Assembly (NCBI GenBank): GCA_047967505.1
Contig: CM106538.1
Origin: Dipteris shenzhenensis
Lineage: Eukaryota > Polypodiophyta > Polypodiopsida > Gleicheniales
Length of the DNA: 64,000 nt
Direction: 5' to 3' (one strand)
Of this stretch, positions 22,706 to 35,847 are shown piece by piece. The notes beneath the pieces were generated by a model, which was given only the letters and a program-made list of their open reading frames with translations, made no database searches and was not told the DNA's origin. Numbering within the stretch: position 1 is the first letter of the stretch; the number at the start of each line of letters is the position of its first letter. The position numbers were made by a program, and so were the translations under genes.

Positions 22706-23840
22706 GAATGGATAACTTGTGGGGAGGTAGGAAATGGCTGCACACGCTTACAATACAAATAGCAGGTAGGAAGGGCGGTAGGGATTAAGCAAGAGGACGA
22801 GAATGAAAGGGGGGGGCCTAAAGCGAAAGGAAGGAGAGGAGCAAGGAGGGGAAAAGGGGCAGAGAGAAACAGTAGACCCACATGTGAGATGCAGGCCAAA
22901 AGGTTAAAAAGGAAGATGAGAATGGACGAGGGAAGGAAAGGACAGCACACTGAGGGGGGGCAGGTCAGGTCCGTTGGGGAGGGGAAAGGGGCATGTGAAG
23001 CGACAGTTGGGCAAAAGAGCAAAGAAGAAGAACAACAGGGGAGGCTAAAGGAAATCCTCTGCACACTCTCAACATCTGAATTTTGATGAAGAAGAAGAAG
23101 AAGAGAGAAGGTGAAGATAATGGGAAGACAAAGGGTGGCTGTTTTAAGAGTAGAAGAGGCAGACAGGCAAGGACAGCTCGCGCTTTTGTGGGTGGGAATT
23201 AAGCAAGCAAATAGGACGGCAACTGAAACTGATTCTCAAGTGGGCTCTGCTTCAAAGGTTTGTTGCTGTTCTCCTCTCCCCATCTATCTCCCCAACGAGA
23301 TCTAAAATCCTTTCAATCAATCAAGCTAACTGCCTCATTGTGGGATCTTTCTTGTTCCTATCCCTCACACTGTTTGTTTCAGTCCACCCCTCACTCTCAT
23401 TTCCTGTTTATCCATCCGTCTCTCTATAGATTTGTTTTGATGCATTTGGCCCTTTGGCCTCCTCTTGTTGAAGCTTTTTTCTTTTTTTCTTTAGAGAAAC
23501 AGCATTGGCCCTGCCACAGTTCCTGCCCAACTGCCCCTCCTCCCAAGTAGTTTGTCCTCTGTGAATTTTGCTTCTCTCTCTTTTTTTTGGGCATTTGGGC
23601 TCTCTCTTGTTTTCCTGCCCTGGAGAGCTGTGCCTCCCAACTCCCCGGCCCTCCCCCACTCAAGCGCTTTCTCAGCACCATCACCACTCTCAAGAGCCCG
23701 CCAGCAGCAGCCCCCCCCTCCCCCAGACGCGCATGCCTTCCTCACCGCTGCGCTGCTCAAGCGAGCGACCAGCAGCATGCGCGCACGCTGCACTTTGGTT
23801 GCAGTGCACTCGCTTTGTAGTGCATTAGTGCATTATAGCG

Positions 23841-23842
<2 letters not shown>

Positions 23843-23882
<40 letters not shown>

Positions 23883-23895
23883 ACACACACACACT
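23843..23895 (+). repeat. Compound GA-CA microsatellite
   Basis: (GA) about 18 units at 23843-23879, followed by (CA) about 8 units and CTCACTCACC. Confidence 0.95.
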
Positions 23896-25794
23896 CACTC
23901 ACCGTCTCTCAAACAGCGACACGGCACAGAGAGAGGTAAAGCAACAGTGGCCTGGTGACTGACTGTTGGCAGTGGGCTCTTGCCTCACTGCCCCCCCATA
24001 CCCTCCAATAGCTGTCGCCTGCTTGCCCTCGTCCTCTCAGACCCAGATTCCCTCGTGGGTGCTTCCACCATCGCCAGTCGACAGTAGTACTCTGCCCCCG
24101 CCCACTCAAAAACTCTCCAGACTCCACAGTTCCTTCTCCAACAGCCCCACAGACGCCGCCATGCCCTGCCCTCCCGCCAAACGAAACGCCAGGTCGCTGA
24201 CAAAACAGGTGCAGAAACCTCTCATTCCGATTCGCTTCCTCCTCGCCATCTCTCACATTCCGATTCGCCTCGCCATCGCTCAGCTCTGTACCTTACGCAA
24301 AGCGGTCAGGCGGCCCAGTGGGCAGTCGAAACGGCTATAGTGGCCGGAAGGCATCTAGATGCAGAGGGAATGGATGGATGTTCTACTTTAAACTCGATTG
24401 GAATGCGGCATGGATGCAAGCAAAGATGGATGATTGTGCATTGGAGCAATTGCCCGGGAAACGATGAGAGAAGGTCGCTTTTCTCAGGCCCATGCCCCCA
24501 CCGCGCTTGCTCCAAAGTGGGCTCTCACTCTCTCTATCTATCTCTCGCACCGTGCACGTCCCAACAAAGCAAATTGCAGCACAGATTGAACAAACCACCG
24601 TGCTATTAATTCCACACTACCACATTGCACAACCGCCGTTCCTGAGGGGACTTGCCGGCCTCTTGTCCCTACATAATTTACATAACGCTGACGGCGATCC
24701 GCCGCAGCAGCTCAGCTGGCTAACATCGCCCCCAAGAACAAGGCACTAGTACCACGGCATCGGTTACGCAGCGTGCCCCGCGCGATAAATGCGCTCCTGC
24801 GTGGAGCTGACGTGGTGCTGTGGTAGATGGTACACGTCGCAGGGCAATTGCGACAGTAACGGCAGCTCGGGAGGTGGGGGTGCCACGTTGGCACCGCCAA
24901 AGAAGCAGCCATTGTGGCAGAGGAAAGGGGGTTCTAGAGTCCATCTTACTTAAATTTAGCAGAATGCTAATTTAGCGGACTGCGGTAGACTGAATGTGAT
25001 GTGGCGGCGGTGGGAAATGCGAGGGCTCTCTTTTTTTTATTTTGTCCTTTTAAATTTCCGACCATTTTTGGGTTCTCGTGCGATTTTAATGAATTCATTG
25101 CGATTTTCTTTTTTGAATGAATGCGCGCGTGCGGGGACATGAGTTAATGCTGCGGCCGCGTCTTTTCTACTATTTATAGAATCCTTGGCAGCCGTTATTT
25201 ACTAGGCGTAAAACTGTGGCTATCGCCCCATCTCGAAAACGGCGCCCGCTCTAAGTGGGGGGCCCACCGAGCCACGCGGCGGCCAGGATGACGGCCTGTC
25301 GGCGGGACTGTGGCGGGCCCCGCCGCTGATTAACGGCCACAGAGCCCCCATTATACTTTCATAAATCCGACACACGTGGCTTCGGCCTCCTTAAACCCGG
25401 GGCCCGCGATCTATCTTGGCGGACATTCCCTATCTAAAAGGCTACATTTATAGGACGGCCGCCGGCAAGGGCCCCACTTTGTGGTCTGGTCCCCACATGG
25501 CGCACTCTTCTAAATGCCCACATGGCAGGGGCCTGTACAGCTCAGCTATGACCCAGATTCGCAGAACCTGTAGTGCACTGCGTTGGCTTCGAGAAGCTGA
25601 GAGGTTCGTTACACGAACAAGGTCAGCTTTTTATGCTTTCGTTCATTCTACAGCAGGAAGCTTAGTCCGAAGCTACAACATATTTTATTAACACCAACGG
25701 AACGAGACATCGATTAGTCCCGAAGACGGAAGTTTGAAGACGGAAATCGGAACCAGTCGAAGGATCGCATCTTTTTTTTTGTGTTCGTAGGTAG

Positions 25795-25813
25795 ATATCT
25801 ATCTATCTATCTA
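25795..25813 (+). repeat. ATCT tetranucleotide microsatellite
   Basis: Five ATCT units following GTAGGTAGAT. This is a simple repeat. Confidence 0.85.
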
Positions 25814-26350
25814 GTAGCTCGCGCAAACCGAGCAGTGCACACAGTGCCCTGCATCTCTCCTAGGAGCTCTCAGCTCGCTCTCATTCTTCTTGGAGCAGCA
25901 CATTATATAATAATAGCTCGCAAGAAGTGTCCACAGGAATTTTGTGACTCGTGGATCGTGAATCGTGCCAACAATCTCCATTTGCATGTGCCCTGGGTCC
26001 TGGAGCTGTATAGGCTGTAGCCCCTCCATTGCTGTGCCCACTTCCCACAAAATATGCTGGCATTGCTGCTGCCCCTGGTTTGGACCACCCCTCCGCACAT
26101 GCCACCGTAACAACTTCTCCAGCGCACCTGAGAAAGTCGCGCTCACCCGTCCATTGCAAAGTCACTCCTCCTCCGTCGCTTGCTTTCAGAATGCCTCTGT
26201 TTCAAACGCAATACCGTTTGCCGAAGAATTTTGCCCTGCAAACTACTGTTCGCTTGCATCACCTTAGTCCTGCAAAAGTCTGTTCGCATGCATCACCCTC
26301 CGTCCATTAAACAATTCCTAGGCCGCCTGTGAGACGCCCCCAGGGCCCAC

Positions 26351-28116
26351 ACGCAATAACCCAACTAACAACACTCACAAACTATGCAATGAATCGGACC
26401 TTTTGATTCCCAATGCGTATCAAGTCAATGTAATCGGAATGCGAAGACCTAGAATTGCAAAATGCTTTATCCAAAGGCTTGATTTAAGGGCCACGAGGGA
26501 TATTCTTTTCACATTCTTATATGGAGTATAAAATATGCCCTTTGGCCATGCGCTTCAATATGTATATAAAAAGAAATGCGATCTTTTTTAATGGGGTAGA
26601 CTGTAGTTTAGTAGTCATAACTTTTTAGTCACCTAAAGAAGAGATCTCAAATCAAGCTTTCAAAGACTTTGGGCAATCAAGAAAGGTAACACGGATAACC
26701 ACAACATATTTTAAGGGTGAAGTTATCTAAATGATGCTTTCCATTAACACTCTATTAGAATACTATGTTTTTACCAAAATTTCAACGTCCCAATACAATT
26801 GTCCAAACTTAAATGCAAGCACCTAAAGGTTGTCACTATCTCCCTCTAAATCCAAGGCATATTAGGATACATTTCCAATCCCCCAAAAATATTGTCTATC
26901 TTCTTTACATCGACGATGCCCGAAGCATACAAATTTCAAACCCTTGTTTGTTGGAGCACAAGTCCAAAAAGAGCATTCCTTTACTAGACATTAACGTAAC
27001 TTGTTTTATTCCATCAAAGAAAAGTCTCATAGGATTCCCTTCTCATCATCAACTTTATTTACTCTATGTTAATTCATTTCATGCATAATATGTATATTAC
27101 CATGTCAATTGGAAAACCTGATTTTATGCCCACAATACAAATAAAGTTTAGGAAGGCACCATTCATGCATGTAAAGGAGGGATGTAATTCAATGACACCA
27201 TAGTGCTTTTCACATGATAGAAAATAAATCTAATTGTTGTCTCTTATTATGTAGACAATCAGAGCATGGAGATTGGTTTATTATGCCTTCCGACATACTA
27301 GATATGGGGGTCCAAGTAACGAAATAACTTTCAATAAATTTCTTTAATGCCTTGATTCTTAAAATAGCCATTGTTTGTGTTTTTTCATGAAACACAAAAA
27401 GTTTGATTATACGTTTGAAAGCTACTAAGGCCGTTTCTCTGAAACAAAGCGTAAATCAACGCTATTGTCTTGTTGATGTCAGTTTCCACTAAAACACAGG
27501 ACTCGATGATGTAGTGGTCTACAGATGTCTACCCAGGGCTCAAATTTGACACTTACTTATGCCCAAAGCTATCAAGTCCCAATATGCTCTATTGGATTCT
27601 TCACTATGTGGTGCATTCCTTTAAAGTTTGTCATTTAACCTTTTAGTAGATCATGGGATCTAGTATTAAAGTGTATATACTATGTAGTTTATGAAGTCCC
27701 CAAAGTTTAAGTGTCCTCACTAAACCATACAGCCCATACTAAAAGATAAAATCTAAAGTTGTCTACAAAGCATTTGCATTTGGGACTTACAAGGCTCAAT
27801 TTTAAAAATGATGACATACCTACAGGTATAAAAATATCCATTGCATGGCAATGTGGCATGTGATTTCGTGTCCAAAAACAATGCATTTGACGTTGATATG
27901 TACTATCCAAAAAAATGCCTGAAATCCCAAGTCATGGGTGCTTACAGGCTGCTTTTTGACTTGAACATTTGATTAAAAGGCAACCTCAAAAAGATATCCT
28001 CACACTCATATTGACAATTGGTATCTGTAGAGTAGATTGTAAATGTTTTAGTTGAACATTCAACTCTATAATATGCGACCATTTTGTAATTGAATTTGAT
28101 AAGAGTGCCAACATTA
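26351..28116. other. AT-rich intergenic DNA, no gene seen
   Basis: No coding family or mobile-element motif was recognised on either strand. Confidence 0.55.
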
Positions 28117-31100
28117 TCTAGGACAGAAAGGACGCTTTTTTATGCCATCAATGTGAGCTATGTGGTGGCTCCATGTATCTTGGTTATGTTTACTTTGACT
28201 TCTTCCCTAATGCTTGCTACATGATTGCTATAAAAGAAAACCTCTCTAGTGAAATTTATGTGACCGTACTAGTCAACTCCTTGTACTTGAGTCATGTTTT
28301 AATTGTGAGCTACTTATACGCTAACAATTGTTAATATAAATGCTACAGAAAAACATCTTGCTATCGAAATCAATGTGAGCTCCTTATACCCTAACACTAG
28401 TTATGGGAGTACTCGAGGGATTCACAATGGGTAACTTATGATATCATGTGAGTGTATCGTAGGGGTTTTTTTAGATGAGACATAAGCTTATACATTAGGG
28501 GTGGGGTCCCTTTTTACTTTTTCGAATGAAGCCCATACTATGGCTAGTTTTTGGCCATGGTAGCGAATCCCTTAGGTGGGAGTGCTGAAAAAGTATCCAA
28601 AGGTCCTCCATGAGACAATCATTGCAACTTTGAGGAGAAGGCCACTTGTTGTTGTGTGGACTGCAAAGGCCTTCTCCATAAATTATGGATAGAGCATAAG
28701 ATGTACAGAGGAAAATGGCCTAGTGCTTCAAGAAAGTAACCATGTTGCACCAATATCCATGGTATACACATGTCTCTAATACATGCTTTTGTTTCAACTT
28801 CTTTGCATTTACATTTTTCAGTACTTGCAATTAAGTCAACATCACTCCTAGTCAATTCAACGATGGGAGAGACTGCAAAATGGAATAGCTATTGCAAGGG
28901 GAGCCAAATGCTAAGGGAGGGTGTGGAGAAGGTGAGGGATTGGGAGGATGGAAGCAATGGTGATGGCAAGGCGATCGTGGAAGGAGCGACAGGAGGTGGT
29001 GTGAAAGGAAGGAGAAAGGGGTCCGAGGGGGCAAGAGTGGTAGGGCAGCAAGGGGAAAGCTGGATGAGGGGGTGACGGTCAATGACATAGCCATGAGAGC
29101 TTGTAAGAAGAAGGTAGAGTTGCATCACATCATTGCATGAGCATCCGATGCCAACACTAAATGCTTCATCACAATGTATCAATGATTACGAACATTACTT
29201 TATCTTTATTAACAACCTTAGCTTACCATCAGGCTACAACTTCGAAGGCGATGAACCAATTATAGGATTTAAGATTAAAAGTTGTTAGGGGCATATATTA
29301 ATCTTATAAATATAAATGGTATTTTAGGGTGAGTCTATCTCATATTTTAGAGTGCCCACATTATCTATGACAATAAGGAAGATATTTTTTATGCCATTAA
29401 TGTGAGCTACGTGGTGGCTCCATGTATCTTAGTTGCGTTTACTTTGACTTCTTCCCTAATTCTTGCTACATGAGTGCTGGAAACTCTCTCTAGTGAAATT
29501 TGTGTGACCCTACTAGTCCCATCCTTGTACTTAAGCTGTGGTTTAATTATACCCTAAATGGTTGCTTTTTTAATTTAAAAAAACCTTAAATGGTAATGAA
29601 ATTGTGGCAAAGAACTCACTATTGAAATCCATGTAAGCTCCTTACACTAACGCTAGTTATGGGAGTATCAAAAAAGAATTAGAGGGTCCTCCACGGACCA
29701 CAAGATAGTCATTGCAAATTTGAGCAGAAGGCCACTTGCTATTAAGGCCTTCTCTAAAAATTTCTAAAATGTGGAGAGCATGAGATGTACAGAGGAAATG
29801 GCCAAGTGCTCCAAGAAGTAGACATGTTGCACCAGTATCCATGCTAAATACATGTGTCTAATACATGCTTTTGTTTCTCCTTCTTTGCATTGCATATTTT
29901 CTAAGCTATTAAGCTTATAAATATGAATGATATTATAGGGTACAAAGATGATTCTATCTTATATCACACTTGGGGAGGAGGAAGATGGATATTCATCACA
30001 TGATCATCATGAGGTACATACCGAATCGAGATGGAGGGAGGAGAGGTGTGACAGGGAAATGGGTATCATGGAGCAACTATTAAGGCGAATTATGAGCATA
30101 GGGTATATGGTGCTTGCTATAAATTTATCTTTCTCATAGCAAGAGGCGTACCATATTTGGGGTTGTCAATACATGATAATTCTATGCACTAGTAGTGGTG
30201 TTGATTGATGAAATGCATTTAAGATGTTTATGTGCCAAATAGTCTTAAAACTAGAAAATACCTACAATGTCGATTTCTTAGCATGGCCTTCCTTTATCTA
30301 CCTGGACACCCATTTACTAAATAAGAAGAGCACATAGATTTCATTATCAAGGATGTTGATGCTTGAAGTGGGAAGGAATGTTAGTTCTAGTCGCATGACC
30401 TCAAACGGGTCATTGATGGAAAGTCCTTAGAGAGATTGAATAGTAACGCATACAAATGTAAAATAATTGAATGTTATGTCATTATAAGGGTTTGGTCAAG
30501 GATTTAGGTATTAAGATCTTTCATAATCAAGGTTTGTGATGACTAGGAGGCTTTAAGGCTTCCACACATTTGATTAGTCAACTCATTAGCCAAGCCCTTA
30601 AGAGGTAAGTTCTAGGGGGAAAGAAAAGGTTATTCATTTGGAAAGGAACCAAAGGGGGAAAATGGTTAATGCATGGGAAGGGATTAGAATGTTAGCAAGT
30701 GGCCACTTATAGCAAGGAGCTTTCTAATGGATTGGGGACCAAGTGAATCTATCTTTTTTTGTTTGTAGTGGAATTGAGACACCCAAGGGAAGCAACAGAT
30801 GTGTCAAGCTATGGCATTTGGCTGGACTGGAGATAATAGCTCGGAGTCTCGTGAGTGTTCAAACTTGAGCTTAACATTTTCCCACTTTGCCCCCATTCTT
30901 CCTTCTTCCCCCTTCATTCTATCACTTTCCCCATTCTCCTCCTCCATCCTTCCCTTCTTCCCCCTCCTCCTACCCCTGCCTTCTAGCCTTCCCCCTCCCT
31001 CTCTCTTCCCCCCCTTGGCAGTCCCCTCGTTCTCTCTCCCTACCACATCACGTGCATCAATAGTAGCGGTCGTCGTAGTCACCCCTTATACAAAAGAAAT

Positions 31101-31525
31101 CATCTTGCTTACCTAAATGATATTTAAAGGTATAGCATACAAAATGTGTCCATCTCATATCATATTTAAGGAGGAGGAAGATGCACATGATCATCATGAG
31201 GTGCATAGAGAATCTAGTGGAACCATGACTCATCATAGGTGTATAATGGCACGCATGTAATGAGATGCTCGTAGAGGTGAACCCTCCTCATCATCTATGA
31301 GTCCTAATGTTGGATTTTAGACCTCTAGTGACTATCCTATTCTTTCTCAGTTGAGATCACTTGAGCTTAAGGAGTTATGATCATAGGGCATATGGTGCTT
31401 CATACAGTTTGATCTTTCTCATAGCAAGAGGAATTACCATATTGGCGTTGTCAATATATGATAACTCTATGTACTAGTAGTGGTGCTGGCCGATGAAATA
31501 CATTTAAGATATTTATGAACCGAGT
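28117..31525 (+). repeat. Large diverged direct repeats, roughly 1.2-1.3 kb apart
   Basis: Block A (28117-28820) recurs at 29374-29900. Both begin near GTGCCNACATTATCTANGACA, share TACGTGGTGGCTCCATGTAT, and end near AATACATGCTTTTGTTTC. Block B (about 29930-30240) recurs at 31115-31525, sharing CATGATCATCATGAGGT, CTTTCTCATAGCAAGAGG and ACTAGTAGTGGTG. Offsets of 1190-1285 bp suggest a decayed tandem array of a unit near 1.25 kb. No protein-coding content is recognised; it could be a non-coding element or satellite-like amplification. Confidence 0.75.
30885..31020 (+). repeat. Long polypyrimidine stretch
   Basis: About 135 bp almost entirely C/T with few purines, within the 1.25-kb repeat region. 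The purine-rich block at 28905-29065 in the previous unit occupies a similar setting but its polarity is opposite. Confidence 0.75.
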
Positions 31526-31628
31526 AATCATATCGATCCCATTTAATGGACCTTAGTATTCATGGGGTGATCGGCATTATTTTCATAAATGCTTAGTTTG
31601 GAAACATACGACATAGTAAATACCATAT

Positions 31629-31632
<4 letters not shown>

Positions 31633-31703
<71 letters not shown>
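31633..31703 (+). repeat. Compound GT-GA microsatellite
   Basis: About 23 GT units, then about 12 GA units. This is one of the longest simple repeats in the window. Confidence 0.95.
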
Positions 31704-34029
31704 GACATACATATGGGATATGGCATATGTATAAATATTGCATCACTTAGAGAGGGAGAGGGAGTGAGCTATGTAGGTTGTTTCCATGTAGATATTTAGC
31801 CTTATAGCCAAGGCAATACAATAGGATTGATACATAGCTCTGTAGGGGACATAGGATCACATGTTAGGTCAATGCATGGTGGATGCAACCATGAGGAGTC
31901 TACTTGTAGGAGAGAAGCTAATTTTATGCTATTCATTTTGTATGGCTCTTGTTGTGGTAAACTAGCAAAAAATTCAAGGCATTTTGCAAGGACATCTACC
32001 AAGATATCATCTTGGGATCTTCTTGATAACTTGAAATCTACCCTTCATAGATAGCCACGATTACCTCTAGTTTGGGTTTCTAGGTAATGTCACAAGACAA
32101 CTATCTAATAAAGATTCAAGGATTTCTTTTTCCAAATAGGGTAGCAAATCTGTGATACGCCGAAATGGAAATTGGTACTAATAGCACCATCAAATTCACT
32201 AGAAGCACAACCATGAATGGAAATAATTTCAATGACAATCATGAAAACTAGAAAAATAAGAACATGGAACACAACACTAGTCAATTTTCCCTCTCGAAAT
32301 GGTGGCTCTAGCTCTCCAACTAGAATATTTATAGTTTTTCACTGGAAAGTAGTAGCCAGTAATAGTACATTTAAAATTATCCCTTGTATTAAGTGGATCC
32401 TCGACATAGCCAATGCACTTAGAGTAATTCAAGGCTTTTTATGTCTTCATTAATCTTTTTGCTCGCGGTATAGAATATATTGAAAATATGAAAGTGTGGT
32501 CCCTATTTGTGGTACCTTAATTGGGGGCACAACAATCGGTAACATCTACATCGTCTCCATTCCGCTTTACACGACCTCATCATTTGTACTCAAACTACTA
32601 ATCATGTTAGGTAAAAATCTATTGAATAGTTATTAAACATGTTACCACCAAACATCTAGAATCATTAATACATAGATATCAAACACATTACCACCAAACA
32701 TTTAGAATCATTAATATATAAATATCAAACACATAACCACCAAACATCTAGCATCATTAATATTAATGAGAATCACCAAAATACCAAGTAAGCAGTTTCA
32801 CTACACACCTAGTTGCAATAAAACAGTCACACTAGTTGACACCGATCCTTTGGAATCATCCACAATAGAAGTGATATCATCACACATACAGCACAATATA
32901 GGTTAACATTCTTGAAAGGTATCTAAAGTGATCACATGTATTATGTTAAGTACAAGAAGGATTTCACTGAACTATAATTTCAAATCAATTTCCCATTCCT
33001 AAGACCATCAACCCTATAGTTCATTTTTTTGTGGTCCTTATAAAACCTTCTGGATGGGAAGCATTCTTAAAATTTCTTATCCTCATTCAATGTTTGCATC
33101 AATATCCTCGAGTCACATAGAAATCCATGTGTCCATTATAAGTCATCTATTTAAAAGAAGCAAATCATAACTTATAATAAATTGTATGACTAATAGTCTA
33201 TCAAGATGCCATAATACACAGTATAAATCAAAGTCTTCTAACTCAATTTGGTAGCATAATCTTCGGGGTTGCTATGTAGAGGGCTTCAATTTGGTAGCAT
33301 CATTGTCAAGGTCAGTATCTAATGGGCTTCAATAATTGATGAGTTTAAATTACCCTCCATAACTTTTATTCTATACACATAACTATGGGCCATATAATTT
33401 TAATAGTCTATGATAAATAAGGAATATGATACATTAACCAATTCTTGGCTTCAATTAAAATAAATCGTATCATTCTAATTACATTCATTATGTTTACCAA
33501 ACTCTTTCCAATCATAGTTTTACAACACTCTAGTATATAGTTGTTAGCCCAAATTCTCACCATTTAAGTTCATTCATTCTTGCAAATCCAGAAGTAATCC
33601 ATAGACACACCTCCTAAGCTTATATCAAAGCTATGCCTCCACCATGTATTACCCTTTTTATGGCGCACAACAAGATCTAAAAATATATCACCGTATAAGT
33701 CATTCTTAAGTCCTAAGTTGCAATAATTTGCCCAATTTTTAAAATATTAAAACAATGCATAAAATCATGGAACTGTCCCATTTAATGCAAATTCAATTAA
33801 TTATTCCAATTTATTTGTATGAATCAAACAATCACAAGTGTTGTTTTGGTAGATGCTAAATGACGTCCTAACTCGAGCAGGGTATGGTTCCTTCATTTCA
33901 CATGTCGTGATGGTAAGCAACTCCTGTAAGCTAGATGTGTGCAACCTAACAATAAGCTTACATTTGACTACAAGAACTCACAAACATCATGGAATGTTAA
34001 AAAATGGATTTTTCTTACCTTGGATTATA
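31704..34029. other. AT-rich intergenic DNA, no gene seen
   Basis: No coding sequence recognised. It contains a three-copy 46-bp repeat (32635-32765) and a roughly 50-bp direct repeat of CTTCAATTTGGTAGCATMATC near 33240-33330. Confidence 0.5.
32635..32765 (+). repeat. 46-bp tandem repeat, three copies
   Basis: Copies start at 32635, 32681 and 32727, each with AAACAYATTACCACCAAACA and AGAATCATTAATA. They show a few substitutions. Confidence 0.85.
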
Positions 34030-35158
34030 CACATGGCAACCCATGGTAACCCATTCTCTCGATCGCCTCGTGTGGTCGAATTGGACCTAAGCTTCGTCGC
34101 AGATCCCCATTATTCCGTCACATCCTATTCACAAGGTCAACCCCAGAGGCAGGCCCCATTGTAGACATCTTCATGACAAAGCACTTGTCCTCAGGGGACC
34201 CTTGGCTTGGAAACTTGCTACCATGTAAAAAGTTGTACATGGAGTCCTCCTTGAACTTCAAAATATTGTCATATCCATGTGTGCTTTCACCTACTTCCAT
34301 TTGAGCCCTATTGACCATTCTTCGAAAGCTTTTTTTGAAAATGGGTTAGTGAAAAACTCCATAATTAATGGGTTAGAGAAATTTTCCATAATTAATTGTT
34401 TAAACAACTATGCTTAAAAAGTAGCCCTCACCTTGCACTCTACCAAGGGAGTGAGCTCCTCCAAGATGTGGAAGAATTCTTGCTCTCCTACATTGTCTGA
34501 GGTGTCATGGTCTAGCTTTACCAGGCTAGTCATCAGTGTGTCCTTGGTAATTGTCATTTGGACTTTTGGTGCTCCGACAGTCTTGTCATGGTTGATCACT
34601 AATTGGACTAGGTATCGGGTCCTCTCCAGTGCCAACTTGGAGGTGCCAGGTTGCACAGAGTGAGTGTGGGTACCGACATGAATCATAAGACGTGTTATAC
34701 CCTTTTCATGCGGCATGACATAATACACCCTGCACCCACACATTGCTATGCATATCCCCAGCTGGACTCTTGCAGTAATGGCAAGCAATTGTTCCTTGGA
34801 TGCTAGCTGGCAGTCCAAGTGGGCATTTGTTCTTCATGGTCCCTTTGAAGCATGTCCGATTATACCTCCCTAATGTCTTGTAACATGGGCACGTTAGCCT
34901 TTGGCACTCAAGAACACCCACACAATAGCTTATATGCACAACCCCTACAAACTTTACGTTGCTTGTGCCTGCTTTTGTCCAGAGGTGCCCATCATACTTC
35001 AGCTCCACGGCATCCATTGGGGCCAACTTTCCAAATGTTGGTGGAAACTCAAAGATGATGTTTCCATTATACATTCTTGGAAGTTCCACCACTCTTTTAA
35101 TCCAATGTGATTGTTGCAAGAGCTTTGTCAAAGTGTTTGATTGCTTGGTGGCCAACAA
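34030..35158 (-). pseudogene. Unrecognised Cys-rich protein remnant, probably mobile-element derived
   Basis: Function unknown. Three coding blocks lie in order on the minus strand. Block 1 (35158-34822) holds FEFPPTFGKLAPMDAVELKY and a cysteine cluster, LTCPCYKTLGRYNRTCFKG, then KNKCPLG. Block 2 (34818-34414, after a frameshift) reads LLAITARVQLGICIAMCGCR, GITRLMIHVGTHTHSV and LALERTRYLVQLVI. Block 3 (34318-34030) has DNILKFKEDSMYNFLHGS, DKCFVMKMSTMGPASGVDLV and CVYNPR, directly followed by a possible splice donor AAG|GTAAGAAAA. Regular spacing of Cys, charged and aromatic residues over about 350 codons argues for real coding ancestry. The retrotransposon-dense setting suggests a transposase-like ORF, possibly with introns. 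I do not recognise the family with certainty. Confidence 0.55.
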
Positions 35159-35590
35159 AATACTTATTAGGCTCCTTTGCGATCTCTCAATATCGTACCA
35201 TGTTCTGGGCTATCAAGATTGATTGGCTCCATGGGAGTGCCCAATGAATGTGGGCCTTTGCTCAAGGGTTGTGAATTGAAGAATAAACAACAAAAAAGAG
35301 TTCCAAGGTGGCTCTTGGATACCCTACGGGACAGCAAGCAAGCTGAGCCCTTGGCTGCCCGCACCAGAGGTGGTCAAAAACAAATGGATGCCAATTTGCT
35401 TCATGTTGCTTTGATTGCTACAGCTTGCAATGAGGAGCCTCGCTGTCATGAGGATGCATTTGACAGCACGGAATGGATGGATGCCACGAAAGCTGAACTT
35501 GATCTCATTCATTCAAATGGCACTAAGTGGGTCTACAAATTAAAGCGAATGCCATACTGCCCTTCCCTGCTTCAGATGACGCTTTGCAAA
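35159..35590 (+). pseudogene. Copia pol fragment, start of reverse transcriptase
   Basis: The pre-RT linker and RT N-terminus of a Ty1/copia element: RVPRWLLDTLRDSKQAEPLA, LIATACNEEPRCHEDAFDST and EWMDATKAELDLIHSNGT. It then runs directly into KWVYKLKR. Compared with the related fragment at 39.6-40.1 kb, about 43-45 bp are missing exactly at NGT/KWVYK, and the RT core that should follow is absent. The start at the left is blurred where it meets the opposite-strand remnant. Confidence 0.9.
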
Positions 35591-35656
35591 ATCCCGCTCC
35601 AAACACTTCTAACAGCTACATCTTTGTTCAATGATCAATCCTCTTCTAGGTAGCTG

Positions 35657-35847
35657 CCTTCTTTTTAGAGAGAGCCCTTAGAATAGTCAACACTTGTGGG
35701 ATCCTTTGATCCATATCTCTCCTTGTGGATGTCCTCGATCCACATCCTCACATCATGTAGTCCATATCCTAGGGTGGCTACTTTAATACATTCCTATACC
35801 ATACCTTGGCCTTTAATTATGTGCTCATGGTACCATATTCCTGAACA
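35657..35847 (-). mobile_element. Partial 3' LTR of non-autonomous element
   Basis: Homologous to 37811-38002. The element-proximal end reads TGTTCAGGAATATGG on the minus strand, versus TGTTGAGGAATATGG in the 5' LTR. The other end is truncated near 35657. Confidence 0.8.

Larger units (their letters stand above)
22271..26350. other. GC-rich upstream region of PIN; promoter/5' UTR candidate, no gene seen
   Basis: About 4 kb of DNA, visibly richer in G+C than the rest of the window from roughly 23.5 to 26.3 kb. It contains CT/GA tracts and no retrotransposon motif. Many overlapping open frames on both strands are expected from GC-rich, low-complexity sequence, and none shows a domain. A CACGTGGC G-box-like motif lies at 25372-25382. 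The sharp return to AT-rich DNA after about 26.35 kb marks the end of this domain. Confidence 0.5.

Noticed and set aside
23491-24609. Many overlapping open frames of 60-140 codons on both strands
   Set aside because: They lie in GC-rich, CT/GA-biased DNA, overlap in all frames, and show no domain or splice logic. Pro/Ser/Arg/Glu-rich content reflects the microsatellites.
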